Assembly (NCBI GenBank): GCA_002692165.1
Contig: NZJL01000106.1
Coordinates: 1 to 5,781 of the forward strand
Reading direction: 5' to 3'
Source: Porticoccaceae bacterium
GTDB lineage: Bacteria; Pseudomonadota; Gammaproteobacteria; Pseudomonadales; Porticoccaceae
Length of the DNA: 5,781 nucleotides
A model generated the notes under the pieces. That model did not search any database. It was given only the letters and a program-made list of their open reading frames with translations, and was not told where the DNA came from. Below, piece after piece: positions 1 through 5,781 of the stretch. How positions within the stretch are numbered: position 1 is the first letter of the stretch; each line of letters begins with the position of its first letter. The translations under genes were made by a program, and so were the position numbers.

Positions 1-371
1 TTCAAGTTGCTTTGCACAAACGCCCAGATGCGCGAGAAGGAGAGACACGTCTCGAGACTGTTTGCTATAAACTTCCTTGGCGAGTCAGGCATCCACGAAA
101 ACATGAGGTGCTTCACAGAAATAGCAATCGAGGCTGGAAATCGGATCTGAAGAATTGGCGATGGATTAGTGGTGATACGATTAAATTGAGCGGAACTGAT
201 GTCGAATTGGTTATTGATAAACTGCCTGTTACCGTTAGCGCGGTCATGCTTGATTCCTGCGGGGTTGGTCTTATTTGGAACGAGTTTGAGGGCGAAGAGA
301 TGGTTCCTGAAATACTGGAGCGATTGCAATCTCTTAGATCTTTTTTCGAAAAAAAATCGCCTAATACTTGA
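1..371 (+). CDS. 3' part of a gene entering from the left edge; possible PilZ-like C-terminal domain
   Basis: An open frame enters from the left edge (first whole codon at base 3) and stops with TGA at 369-371. A TTG at base 12 could start a 119-residue protein, but no Shine-Dalgarno sequence precedes it, so I treat the gene as 5'-truncated. Numbering from that TTG, residues 19-27 (YKLPWRVRH) and 54-100 (GDTIKLSG, then DVELVIDKLPVTVSAV, then GVGLIWNEF) follow the strand pattern of PilZ domains, which bind cyclic di-GMP. The canonical RxxxR and D/NxSxxG ligand motifs are not clearly present; the nearest match to the second is RNSNRG at 36-41. The stretch between the two good segments is rich in Arg and Trp and reads poorly, so a frameshift there is possible. 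The PilZ assignment is inference from pattern only. The gene is separated from topA by 151 bases and shows no functional link to it. Confidence 0.45.
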   Translation, partial: QVALHKRPDAREGETRLETVCYKLPWRVRHPRKHEVLHRNSNRGWKSDLKNWRWISGDTIKLSGTDVELVIDKLPVTVSAVMLDSCGVGLIWNEFEGEEMVPEILERLQSLRSFFEKKSPNT

Positions 372-437
372 CCAATCGATGGCTAAGGGCGTATACATGC
401 GCTTTTTCTAAAACTTCCCAAATAGAGATATGCTAAT

Positions 438-473
438 GGAAATTGATTCAATAAATACCCTCAATTTTTTTTT
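438..473 (+). terminator. weak AT-rich hairpin followed by a T-run, possible terminator of the upstream gene
   Basis: AAATTGA (440-446) pairs perfectly with TCAATTT (461-467). Two G-U pairs can extend the stem to 438-469. The loop is 14 bases and a run of nine T covers 465-473. The position suits an intrinsic terminator for the gene ending at 371, but the stem has a single G-C pair, so it would be weak. The rest of the 372-522 gap is AT-rich and shows no gene and no convincing promoter for topA. Confidence 0.25.
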
Positions 474-522
474 CATCCGAGAAAGAGGCTTAAAAAATAA
501 TAGTTTATGTTGGATATAGCAG

Positions 523-3213
523 ATGGGTAAAACACTTGTGATCGTCGAATCGCCTGCCAAAGCCAAAACGATCAACAGATATTTAGGCGATAATTTTGTG
601 GTCAAATCAAGCGTCGGTCATGTGAGAGATCTCCCGAGGACCGGAAGTCGTGCATCCAGTGACCCCAAGCAACGCGCAAAACAGGCGGCTCTCACAAGGA
701 AAATGTCGCCGGCTGAAAAAGAGCTTTACAAGACAGAAAATGCTAGGAAACAGTTATTCAAGAGTATGGGGATTTATCCTGAAGACAACTGGAAAGCCGA
801 TTATGCAACCCTCCCTGACAAGACAAAAATAGTTGAAGAGCTGCAGCGCTTGGCAAAGAAGGCTGACAGCGTCTATCTCGCGACTGACATGGATCGTGAA
901 GGGGAGGCCATAGCTTGGCATTTGATGGAAGTGATTGGCGGTCACTCGAGCCGCTACAAGCGAGTAGTTTTTAATGAAATTACAAAAAATGCAATAAAAA
1001 CAGCGTTCGATACCCCAGGTGAGCTAAATATCAATCGAGTAGAAGCACAGCAGGCACGAAGATTTCTCGATCGGCTCGTGGGTTTTATGATTTCTCCTCT
1101 CCTTTGGGAGAAGGTGGCTCGTCGTTTATCTGCAGGAAGGGTTCAGTCGGTAGCTTTGCGTCTTTTAGTTGAATGCGAGCGTGAAATTCGAGCCTTTCAA
1201 CCGGAGGAATATTGGACGGTCCATGCAGAACTCGCTGCGACGTCTCATAACAACCAGCGTGATGGCAAAACAGTCCGATTTGAAGTAACGAAAAAACTTG
1301 GAAATGCGTTTAGACCAGAGAGCGAAGCTGAGACGCAACTTGCGCTTGATAAACTGGAAGAGTCTTCTTACGTGGTTTCTGCTCGTGAAGATAAGCCAAC
1401 ACGATCAAAAGCTCCAGCTCCACTCATCACCTCCACGCTCCAGCAAGCCGCAAGTGCGCGCCTAGGATATGGCGTTAAAAAAACAATGATTATGGCTCAA
1501 AAATTGTATGAAGCGGGTTATATCACCTACATGAGAACTGATTCCACTTACCTGAGTGCCGACTCTGTAACATCATGCCGAGACTATATAGGTCGTAGAT
1601 ATCCAGCCGAGTATTTGCCAAATCAGCCAATTAGTTACAAGAGCAAACCAGACGCTCAGGAAGCTCATGAGGCTATTAGGCCCACAAATATTGATGTATT
1701 ACCCATAAACCTCTCGGATGTTGAAAAGGATGCGGCAAGACTATATGAAATGATTTGGCGTCAATTCATTGCATGTCAAATGGCACCCGCTCAGTATACT
1801 TCCACTAAGGTTACTGTTATGGCCGGCAATGATTATGAGTTGCTCGCAAAGGGACGCGTTACCCTATTCGAGGGTCACACTGTAATGCAAGAAAACAAGC
1901 GAAAGAGTGAGGAGCATCCAGAACTGCCGGATTTGGTGGCGGGCGATCAGCTTAAACTCTCGTCGCTCGAGCCAAAGCAACATTTTACCAAACCGCCCCC
2001 TAGATACTCGGAAGCGGCCCTTGTGAGGGAACTTGAAAAAAAAGGCGTGGGGCGGCCATCTACTTATGCGTCAATTATTTCAACTATCCAGGAGAGGGGG
2101 TATGCACGTATCACAAACAAGCGCCTTTATGCCGAAAAGATTGGGGACATAGTAACCGATCGACTTTTGGAGAGCTTTACTGACTTAATGGACTTCGGTT
2201 TCACAGCAGCAATGGAGGAGAAACTAGACAAAGTGGCTGCTGGTGATCTGAGTTGGAAAGAGTTGCTTGATGAGTTTTATAAAAGTTTCAGCGAGCAAGT
2301 AGAAAGCGCGAAAAATGGCGATAAACCGATGCGACCTAACCAACCGTCTGTAACCGATATCGTCTGTAGAAGCGAAGGATGTGGCCGCCCGATGTCAATA
2401 AGAACGGCGGCTACCGGAGTTTTTCTAGGTTGTTCAGGCTACACGCTGCCACCGAAAGAGCGTTGCAAAGCTACTAAAGCTCTCTATGCAGGTGACGAGG
2501 CGGTCAATATTGACGAGGATGATGAAGCAGAATCCAAGTTATTACTAAGTAGACATCGTTGTCAAATATGTAACACTTCGATGGACGCTTACTTAGTTGA
2601 TGCTACCAGGAAGCTTCATGTCTGCGGAAATAATCCGGATTGTGAGGGATTCTTGGTTGAGAAAGGGCAATATGTCATTAAAGGGTATGATGGCCCTGTC
2701 ATAGAGTGTGATAAATGCGGAAGTGATATGCAACTTAAAACAGGGCGGTTCGGCAAATACTTTGGCTGTTCAGGCCAGACTGATGATGGCGAAAACTGTA
2801 AAAACACTAGAAAGTTGTTGCGAAATGGTGAAGCGGCTCCGCCTAAAGCTGACCCCATTCCGATGCCTTGGTTGCGATGTGACAAAGTAGATGACCATTA
2901 CGTCTTGAGGGATGGTGCTTCCGGTATTTTTCTGGCAGCGAGTCAGTATCCGAAGCATCGAGAAACGCGAGCACCACTTGTTACTGAATTGTTAGATGAT
3001 CAATGCACTAATATCAAGGATCGGCTAGATCCGAAATTTCACTTTTTATTGTTATCCCCTGTGCGTGATCCAGACGGATTGCCTTCGGTAATTCGTTTTG
3101 ATCGCAAGGAGAAAGCACATTATGTTCGAAGTGAGAGAAGAGGCAAACCGACCGGCTGGAGAGCAGTTTATGCCGATGGTCAATGGAATGTCGAGGATAA
3201 ACGAAAAAAATGA
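523..3213 (+). CDS. topA: DNA topoisomerase I (type IA, omega protein)
   Basis: This is an 896-residue type IA topoisomerase that relaxes negatively supercoiled DNA by cutting and rejoining one strand through a 5'-phosphotyrosine link. The Toprim domain (about residues 1-150) has the metal-binding acids E9 in VIVESPAKAKTI and D122, D124 and E126 in DMDREGE. The catalytic tyrosine is Y336 in GYITYMRTDST, with R338 beside it; these match E. coli Y319 and R321. QEAHEAIRP (379-387) and GVGRPSTYASIISTIQ (508-523) are further family blocks. The tail has three four-cysteine zinc ribbons (C615/C620/C637/C648, C680/C683/C701/C707 and C729/C732/C749/C759), then cysteine-poor ribbon-like repeats from about 783 to the end. 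The protein is about 30 residues longer than E. coli TopA (865), partly from looser cysteine spacing in ribbons 1 and 3. ATG 523 is the only sensible start: an in-frame TAG lies at 517-519 and the protein begins MGKTLVIVES as in the family. The Shine-Dalgarno is weak (GGA at 512-514). Confidence 0.98.
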   Translation: MGKTLVIVESPAKAKTINRYLGDNFVVKSSVGHVRDLPRTGSRASSDPKQRAKQAALTRKMSPAEKELYKTENARKQLFKSMGIYPEDNWKADYATLPDKTKIVEELQRLAKKADSVYLATDMDREGEAIAWHLMEVIGGHSSRYKRVVFNEITKNAIKTAFDTPGELNINRVEAQQARRFLDRLVGFMISPLLWEKVARRLSAGRVQSVALRLLVECEREIRAFQPEEYWTVHAELAATSHNNQRDGKTVRFEVTKKLGNAFRPESEAETQLALDKLEESSYVVSAREDKPTRSKAPAPLITSTLQQAASARLGYGVKKTMIMAQKLYEAGYITYMRTDSTYLSADSVTSCRDYIGRRYPAEYLPNQPISYKSKPDAQEAHEAIRPTNIDVLPINLSDVEKDAARLYEMIWRQFIACQMAPAQYTSTKVTVMAGNDYELLAKGRVTLFEGHTVMQENKRKSEEHPELPDLVAGDQLKLSSLEPKQHFTKPPPRYSEAALVRELEKKGVGRPSTYASIISTIQERGYARITNKRLYAEKIGDIVTDRLLESFTDLMDFGFTAAMEEKLDKVAAGDLSWKELLDEFYKSFSEQVESAKNGDKPMRPNQPSVTDIVCRSEGCGRPMSIRTAATGVFLGCSGYTLPPKERCKATKALYAGDEAVNIDEDDEAESKLLLSRHRCQICNTSMDAYLVDATRKLHVCGNNPDCEGFLVEKGQYVIKGYDGPVIECDKCGSDMQLKTGRFGKYFGCSGQTDDGENCKNTRKLLRNGEAAPPKADPIPMPWLRCDKVDDHYVLRDGASGIFLAASQYPKHRETRAPLVTELLDDQCTNIKDRLDPKFHFLLLSPVRDPDGLPSVIRFDRKEKAHYVRSERRGKPTGWRAVYADGQWNVEDKRKK

Positions 3214-3267
3214 CGCTTCCAAAATTCCGAATTGGGCGGCACTGAACCTGATACAAAAGGTAAGCAA

Positions 3268-3513
3268 ATGGAAAATAATCAATTTGAATTAGTCGTCAAT
3301 GGAAATGGCGACGTGGCTCTTAAACACACTGCGGATAATAAAACACTGCTGACTATGCGGTTTTCAAGTGAGGTCTTAAGTTATCTTGGCGAAAACCATG
3401 TCGATGTTGCCAAGGCAATGGTTGATGCTGGACTTCGACGGGTGATAGATTTGCAGGAGCAAAAATTCTCGATCGATGAAAGCCCAGATATTAAAACTAG
3501 GCAATTACACTAG
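3268..3513 (+). CDS. small uncharacterised protein (81 residues) between topA and lexA
   Basis: I do not recognise this family. The start is set at ATG 3268 because AAAGG (3256-3260) sits seven bases upstream as a good Shine-Dalgarno; an in-frame TTG at 3232 would add 12 residues but has no such support. The protein is soluble-looking, with no signal peptide, membrane segment or cysteine. Its first half (FELVVNGNGDVALKH, then TLLTMRFS) looks like two or three beta strands. The second half (SSEVLSYLGENHVDVAKAMVDAGLRRVIDLQEQ) looks like one or two helices, followed by a polar tail. The gene starts 54 bases after topA on the same strand with no clear terminator between, so cotranscription with topA is likely. 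It converges on lexA. It does not resemble the cell-division inhibitor SulA, which lies next to lexA in Pseudomonas. Codon pattern, the RBS and the compact fit between neighbours make it a probable real gene. Confidence 0.8.
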   Translation: MENNQFELVVNGNGDVALKHTADNKTLLTMRFSSEVLSYLGENHVDVAKAMVDAGLRRVIDLQEQKFSIDESPDIKTRQLH

Positions 3514-3516
3514 ACA

Positions 3517-3537
3517 AGAAACCTAAGGCGGTTTTCT
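3517..3537. terminator. imperfect hairpin between convergent small gene and lexA, candidate bidirectional terminator
   Basis: AGAAACC (3517-3523) pairs with GGTTTTCT (3530-3537) with one bulged T, around the six-base loop TAAGGC. It fills the 22-base gap between the two convergent stops and runs into the lexA stop codon (3536-3538). T-rich sequence follows on the + strand (GCTTTTCTT near 3542-3550), but there is no clean U-tract directly after the stem, and on the - strand the stem is followed only by TTGTC. It may act in both directions, weakly. Confidence 0.3.
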
Positions 3538-4141
3538 AAATAGCTTTTCTTATTATGCCTACCGCTATACCTTCTATCCTTAAGTCCTGTTTGCGAAGAT
3601 CGATAAAAATGGGCTCATAGAGATCATTTTCGGGATCCAGCTGGATGGTATATTTGTTACCATTTTTCACCAATCTTTTCACAGTGACTTCTCCATCAAC
3701 CCTCGCTATAACAATTTGCTTATTTTCCGCATCAGTTTGGCGATGAATAGCTAATAAATCCCCATCCAATATGCCCGCATCTCGCATGCTATCTCCCCGC
3801 ACATGAACAAAATAGTCTATGGTGGTATGGAACATGCCTTGGGGAACTTCTTGATAATCTTCGACATGCTGCTCTGAAAGAATTGGTTCTCCAGCTGCGA
3901 CATTCCCAACAATCGGAACACCGGAGAGTTTTTCTACTATACGGATACCACGAGATGCACCGGGGATCATTTCGATGACTCCTTTTCGAGCCAGTGCTTT
4001 CAGGTGATCTTCAGCAGCATTAGCCGATTTGAAGCCTAGGTTCTGTGCGATTTCTGCCCGCGTCGGCGGATAGCCTGTTTCATCTAGATTGCTCTTGATG
4101 AGATCGAGAATTTGCTGTTGGCGAGCCGTTAACTTGAACAT
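3536..4141 (-). CDS. lexA: LexA, SOS-response transcriptional repressor / self-cleaving peptidase S24
   Basis: This is a 201-residue LexA, almost exactly the length of the E. coli protein (202). It represses DNA-damage genes and is inactivated when RecA filaments on single-stranded DNA stimulate its self-cleavage. Residues 1-70 form the winged helix-turn-helix, with [25 protein letters not shown] and the [14 protein letters not shown] recognition region very close to E. coli. The cleavage site is A83-G84 in VAAGEP. The catalytic dyad is S118 (in RGDSMR) and K155 (in EVTVKRL), so the protein should be fully functional. The start ATG (complement of 4139-4141) has an AGGG Shine-Dalgarno at 4149-4152, seven bases away. 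The gene is divergent from nagZ and convergent with the topA transcription unit. A LexA box over its own promoter predicts autorepression. No damage-inducible gene such as sulA follows it in the same direction. Confidence 0.98.
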   Translation of the reverse strand: MFKLTARQQQILDLIKSNLDETGYPPTRAEIAQNLGFKSANAAEDHLKALARKGVIEMIPGASRGIRIVEKLSGVPIVGNVAAGEPILSEQHVEDYQEVPQGMFHTTIDYFVHVRGDSMRDAGILDGDLLAIHRQTDAENKQIVIARVDGEVTVKRLVKNGNKYTIQLDPENDLYEPIFIDLRKQDLRIEGIAVGIIRKAI

Positions 4142-4148
4142 CAGGGAA

Positions 4149-4152
4149 CCCT
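4149..4152 (-). promoter_or_regulatory. lexA ribosome binding site
   Basis: Read on the - strand this is AGGG, seven bases before the lexA ATG. It supports the start that gives the usual LexA N-terminus (MFKLTARQQ). Confidence 0.6.
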
Positions 4153-4165
4153 ATTTACCAAGGAA

Positions 4166-4181
4166 CTGTTCGTTTGTACAG
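4166..4181. promoter_or_regulatory. LexA box (SOS operator) of lexA
   Basis: The 16 bases CTGTTCGTTTGTACAG fit the gammaproteobacterial CTG-N10-CAG operator. Read from the - strand with its flanks, it matches 14 of 20 positions of the E. coli consensus TACTGTATATATATACAGTA, including the outer TACTGTA and ACAGT arms. It covers the whole predicted -10 element of the lexA promoter, where bound LexA would block RNA polymerase. I see only one box in the intergenic region, whereas E. coli lexA has two. The site lies about 140 bases from the nagZ start and well upstream of the nagZ promoter candidate, so it probably controls lexA only. Confidence 0.9.
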
Positions 4182-4201
4182 TATCGGCTTTGTTTTGTCA
4201 A
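4173..4201 (-). promoter_or_regulatory. lexA sigma-70 promoter
   Basis: On the - strand a perfect -35 TTGACA (4196-4201) is followed by a 17-base spacer and a -10 TACAAA (4173-4178, four of six matches). This predicts a transcription start near 4166 and a leader of about 25 bases that contains the AGGG ribosome site. The LexA box overlaps the -10. Confidence 0.75.
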
Positions 4202-4278
4202 ATTTGTCTCAACGGTAGACGGATTGCAGATATGGACAAAACGATATACGGTAACGTCTCATTCATCACAGGCTTTTT

Positions 4279-4308
4279 TTAACAAGTATTTATTATGTTT
4301 GTGATAAC
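4279..4308 (+). promoter_or_regulatory. candidate nagZ promoter
   Basis: TTAACA (4279-4284, five of six to the -35 consensus), an 18-base spacer and GATAAC (4303-4308, four of six) preceded by an extended -10 TG at 4300-4301. Transcription would begin near 4315, leaving fewer than ten bases before the nagZ ATG. The short leader would agree with the lack of a Shine-Dalgarno there, but AT-rich sequence gives such matches easily. Confidence 0.3.
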
Positions 4309-4323
4309 ATTTTCCGGTTGCTC

Positions 4324-5346
4324 ATGAGTAATAAGTCTGGTCGACTTATGCTTGACCTGCGTGGATCTCAGTTGGAGAAAGAGGAGGAGGAAATTCTCCA
4401 AAATCCATACGTTGGTGGATTGATCCTCTTCTCCAGGAATTTTGAGGATCGCGCTCAACTAAACGAGCTGGTTAATAGTGTAAGACAGGTAAAGCCAGAG
4501 ATTTTGATAGCTGTTGATCAAGAAGGTGGGAGAGTCCAAAGATTTAGAAAAGGGTTCACGCTAATCCCTCCAATGCAAAAGATTGGTGATGCGGTTATAA
4601 ATGATCAAGAGAAGGGCTTAATATTGGCCCATGAAACGGGTTGGTTAATGGCTTCAGAAATTTTAGCGTGCGGCTTAGATTTGAGCTTCACGCCAGTTTT
4701 AGACGTTGATAGGAATTCAAGTAAAATTATTGGAGATAGAGCATTTTCTGATCGACCTGAAATAGTCTGCTTGGCCGCTAGCGCCCTCATCCATGGTATG
4801 CATGAGGCAGGAATGTCGGCGGTGGGCAAGCACTTTCCTGGTCATGGAGGTGTTATTGGTGACAGTCATCTAGAGGCGCCAAAAGATCAGAGAATGCTAG
4901 AGACATTGACTAATCGTGATCTTGTCCCATACACGCAGTTGATTAAACAGCTAGATGGCGTTATGCCCGCACACATTACATTTAGTTCGATAGACCGTCA
5001 CTCTGTCTGTTTCTCACGCTATTGGCTGCATGATATATTAAGAAATCAGTTGGGATTCGAGGGGGTTATTTTTAGTGATGACTTGTCGATGAAGGGGGCA
5101 GATGTTGCAGGTGATTTTGTGGAAAAGGCCTCTTCGGCACTCCACGCTGGTTGCGATATGATTTTAGTCTGTAATGACAGGCCGGGTGCTATGAAAGTCC
5201 TTAGACACATGGAGAAAGAGGAATATCCTCGGTCTACGAGGGTTGGTCGAATGTTAGCCTCGTCAATAACCCGCTGGGAAGATCTAGTTATCCAAACTCG
5301 ATACCGAAAGATTGTAGATCGCCTATCGGAAATAATAGCACAATAG
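4324..5346 (+). CDS. nagZ: beta-N-acetylhexosaminidase NagZ (glycoside hydrolase family 3), peptidoglycan recycling
   Basis: This 340-residue cytoplasmic enzyme removes N-acetylglucosamine from 1,6-anhydro-muropeptides recovered from cell-wall turnover. In many gammaproteobacteria its products influence AmpC beta-lactamase induction. The GH3 NagZ signatures are present in order: MLDLRG (9-14), VGGLILFSRNF (30-40), AVDQEGGRVQRF (63-74), SFTPVLDVD (121-129), KHFPGHGGVIGDSH (169-182) with substrate-binding K169-H170 and the loop D180-S181-H182 whose histidine acts as general acid/base, and FSDDLSM (250-256) with D252 as the expected nucleophile. The length matches the family (E. coli 341). I chose ATG 4324 because it puts eight residues before MLDLRG, close to the known N-termini; an in-frame TTG at 4318 would add two. 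Neither has a convincing Shine-Dalgarno. There is no signal peptide, as expected. The gene is divergent from lexA and may be read through into the downstream channel gene. Confidence 0.97.
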   Translation: MSNKSGRLMLDLRGSQLEKEEEEILQNPYVGGLILFSRNFEDRAQLNELVNSVRQVKPEILIAVDQEGGRVQRFRKGFTLIPPMQKIGDAVINDQEKGLILAHETGWLMASEILACGLDLSFTPVLDVDRNSSKIIGDRAFSDRPEIVCLAASALIHGMHEAGMSAVGKHFPGHGGVIGDSHLEAPKDQRMLETLTNRDLVPYTQLIKQLDGVMPAHITFSSIDRHSVCFSRYWLHDILRNQLGFEGVIFSDDLSMKGADVAGDFVEKASSALHAGCDMILVCNDRPGAMKVLRHMEKEEYPRSTRVGRMLASSITRWEDLVIQTRYRKIVDRLSEIIAQ

Positions 5347-5364
5347 ATGCGTGTTCCCCTTGGC

Positions 5365-5392
5365 TTTACAAAACCTCATCACACACAATATT
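5365..5392 (+). promoter_or_regulatory. weak candidate promoter for the channel gene
   Basis: TTTACA (5365-5370, five of six), a 16-base spacer and AATATT (5387-5392, four of six) lie in the 58-base gap after nagZ. A start near 5399 would leave almost no leader before ATG 5405, so cotranscription with nagZ is at least as likely. No terminator is visible in the gap. Confidence 0.2.
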
Positions 5393-5404
5393 TGGACTGA
5401 GTAA

Positions 5405-5781
5405 ATGGATTCTCTTTTAAATCGCTTAGGAATAATAACCAACGAAAAATTCTTTTGGATCTTGGAACTATTCTTCGTAGTTTTGGCTGCGCTTGCAGCA
5501 GGTCATATTGTCAATAAAATTATTGACCGGTTGGAAAAACATGCTGCCCAAACTGCATCTGCTTGGGACGATGCGCTATTAGAGGCCTGCCGGCGACCAC
5601 TAGTTTGGTTAATTTGGATTCTAGGTATCAATTTCTCGGCCAGCATTGCGGCGCATCGTTTGGGATCAGCTATGGTGCCTATCATTGATCCGGTCAATCG
5701 GTTAGCTGTCATTATTTTAGGGGCCCTCTTTCTGCATAATTTTATCAAGAGGGCTGAGCAGAATCTTTTAAATCCTGATTT
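5405..5781 (+). CDS. MscS-family mechanosensitive ion channel, N-terminal part, cut by the right edge
   Basis: An open frame from ATG 5405 runs 125 codons to the window edge without a stop. The start is preceded by GGA (5394-5396) and GAG (5399-5401), a weak Shine-Dalgarno. The visible part looks like the membrane region of a small-conductance mechanosensitive channel. A first hydrophobic helix at about 16-36 (FFWILELFFVVLAALAAG) is followed by an amphipathic stretch with SAWDDALLEACRRPL at 52-66, the WDDALLEA-type linker common in this family. A second hydrophobic segment lies at about 65-81 (PLVWLIWILGINFSASI) and a third at about 98-114 (NRLAVIILGALFLHNFI). The pore-lining TM3 and cytoplasmic beta domain that would settle the identity are outside the window. 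Such channels open on hypo-osmotic shock in the inner membrane. The gene follows nagZ by 58 bases on the same strand; no functional link is evident. Confidence 0.75.
   Translation, partial: MDSLLNRLGIITNEKFFWILELFFVVLAALAAGHIVNKIIDRLEKHAAQTASAWDDALLEACRRPLVWLIWILGINFSASIAAHRLGSAMVPIIDPVNRLAVIILGALFLHNFIKRAEQNLLNPD

Noticed and set aside
341..354. Perfect 14-base palindrome TTTTTTCGAAAAAA, with outer arms GCGATT (320-325) and AATCGC (355-360)
   Set aside because: It lies inside the coding end of the left-edge gene (Phe-Phe-Glu-Lys-Lys codons), has almost no G-C pairing in the inner stem, and is most simply coding sequence; not a credible terminator or binding site by itself.
404..434. TATGCT (429-434) as a possible topA -10 element
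   Set aside because: The best upstream -35-like sequence (TTTTCT at 404-409) is poor and 19 bases away, so I could not support a promoter here.
408..605. 65-codon open frame on the - strand across the topA start
   Set aside because: It overlaps the strongly supported start of topA and shows no recognisable protein features; a shadow frame.
2616..2885. 89-codon open frame on the - strand inside topA
   Set aside because: It is antisense to the zinc-ribbon region of topA, whose coding frame is certain; nothing family-like in the product.
3220..3238. AATTC / GAATT short inverted repeat between topA and the small gene, as a terminator
   Set aside because: The stem is about five bases with no T-run after it, so it does not argue against cotranscription.
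5503..5748. 81-codon open frame on the - strand near the right edge
   Set aside because: It is antisense to the MscS-like frame, which has the expected hydrophobic pattern and family linker motif; the antisense product looks random.

Overview
The window is an ordinary housekeeping segment of a proteobacterial chromosome. It most resembles a gammaproteobacterium with moderate, slightly AT-rich base composition, as judged by eye. TopA, LexA and NagZ all read as close relatives of the E. coli and Pseudomonas proteins. The LexA operator is the CTG-N10-CAG type used by gammaproteobacteria. A topA / lexA / nagZ neighbourhood is known from Pseudomonas, but the sulA and psrA genes found there are absent here. 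I cannot name the genus; a marine or environmental gammaproteobacterium is a guess.

Layout, left to right. Bases 1-371 hold the 3' part of a gene that enters from the left edge. Its C-terminal half looks like the end of a PilZ-type beta-barrel, and its N-terminal half may be disturbed by frameshifts. A 151-base AT-rich gap follows, with a weak hairpin and T-run. Then come topA (523-3213, DNA topoisomerase I) and a small 81-residue protein of unknown function (3268-3513), both on the + strand and probably cotranscribed. lexA (3536-4141) lies on the - strand and converges on the small gene with 22 bases between the stops. A divergent control region (4142-4323) carries a clear lexA promoter with a LexA box over its -10, and a weaker candidate promoter for nagZ. 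nagZ (4324-5346) is on the + strand. It is followed after 58 bases by the first 125 codons of an MscS-type mechanosensitive channel gene that runs off the right edge.

Functionally these are core-maintenance genes rather than one pathway: relaxation of negative supercoils (TopA), the SOS repressor (LexA), peptidoglycan recycling (NagZ) and osmotic protection (MscS-like). I found no RNA genes, CRISPR arrays, insertion sequences, phage genes or defence systems. I see no convincing undescribed system. The points most worth a second look are the uncharacterised small protein beside lexA, the possibly broken PilZ-like gene, and the unusual zinc-ribbon spacing in TopA.
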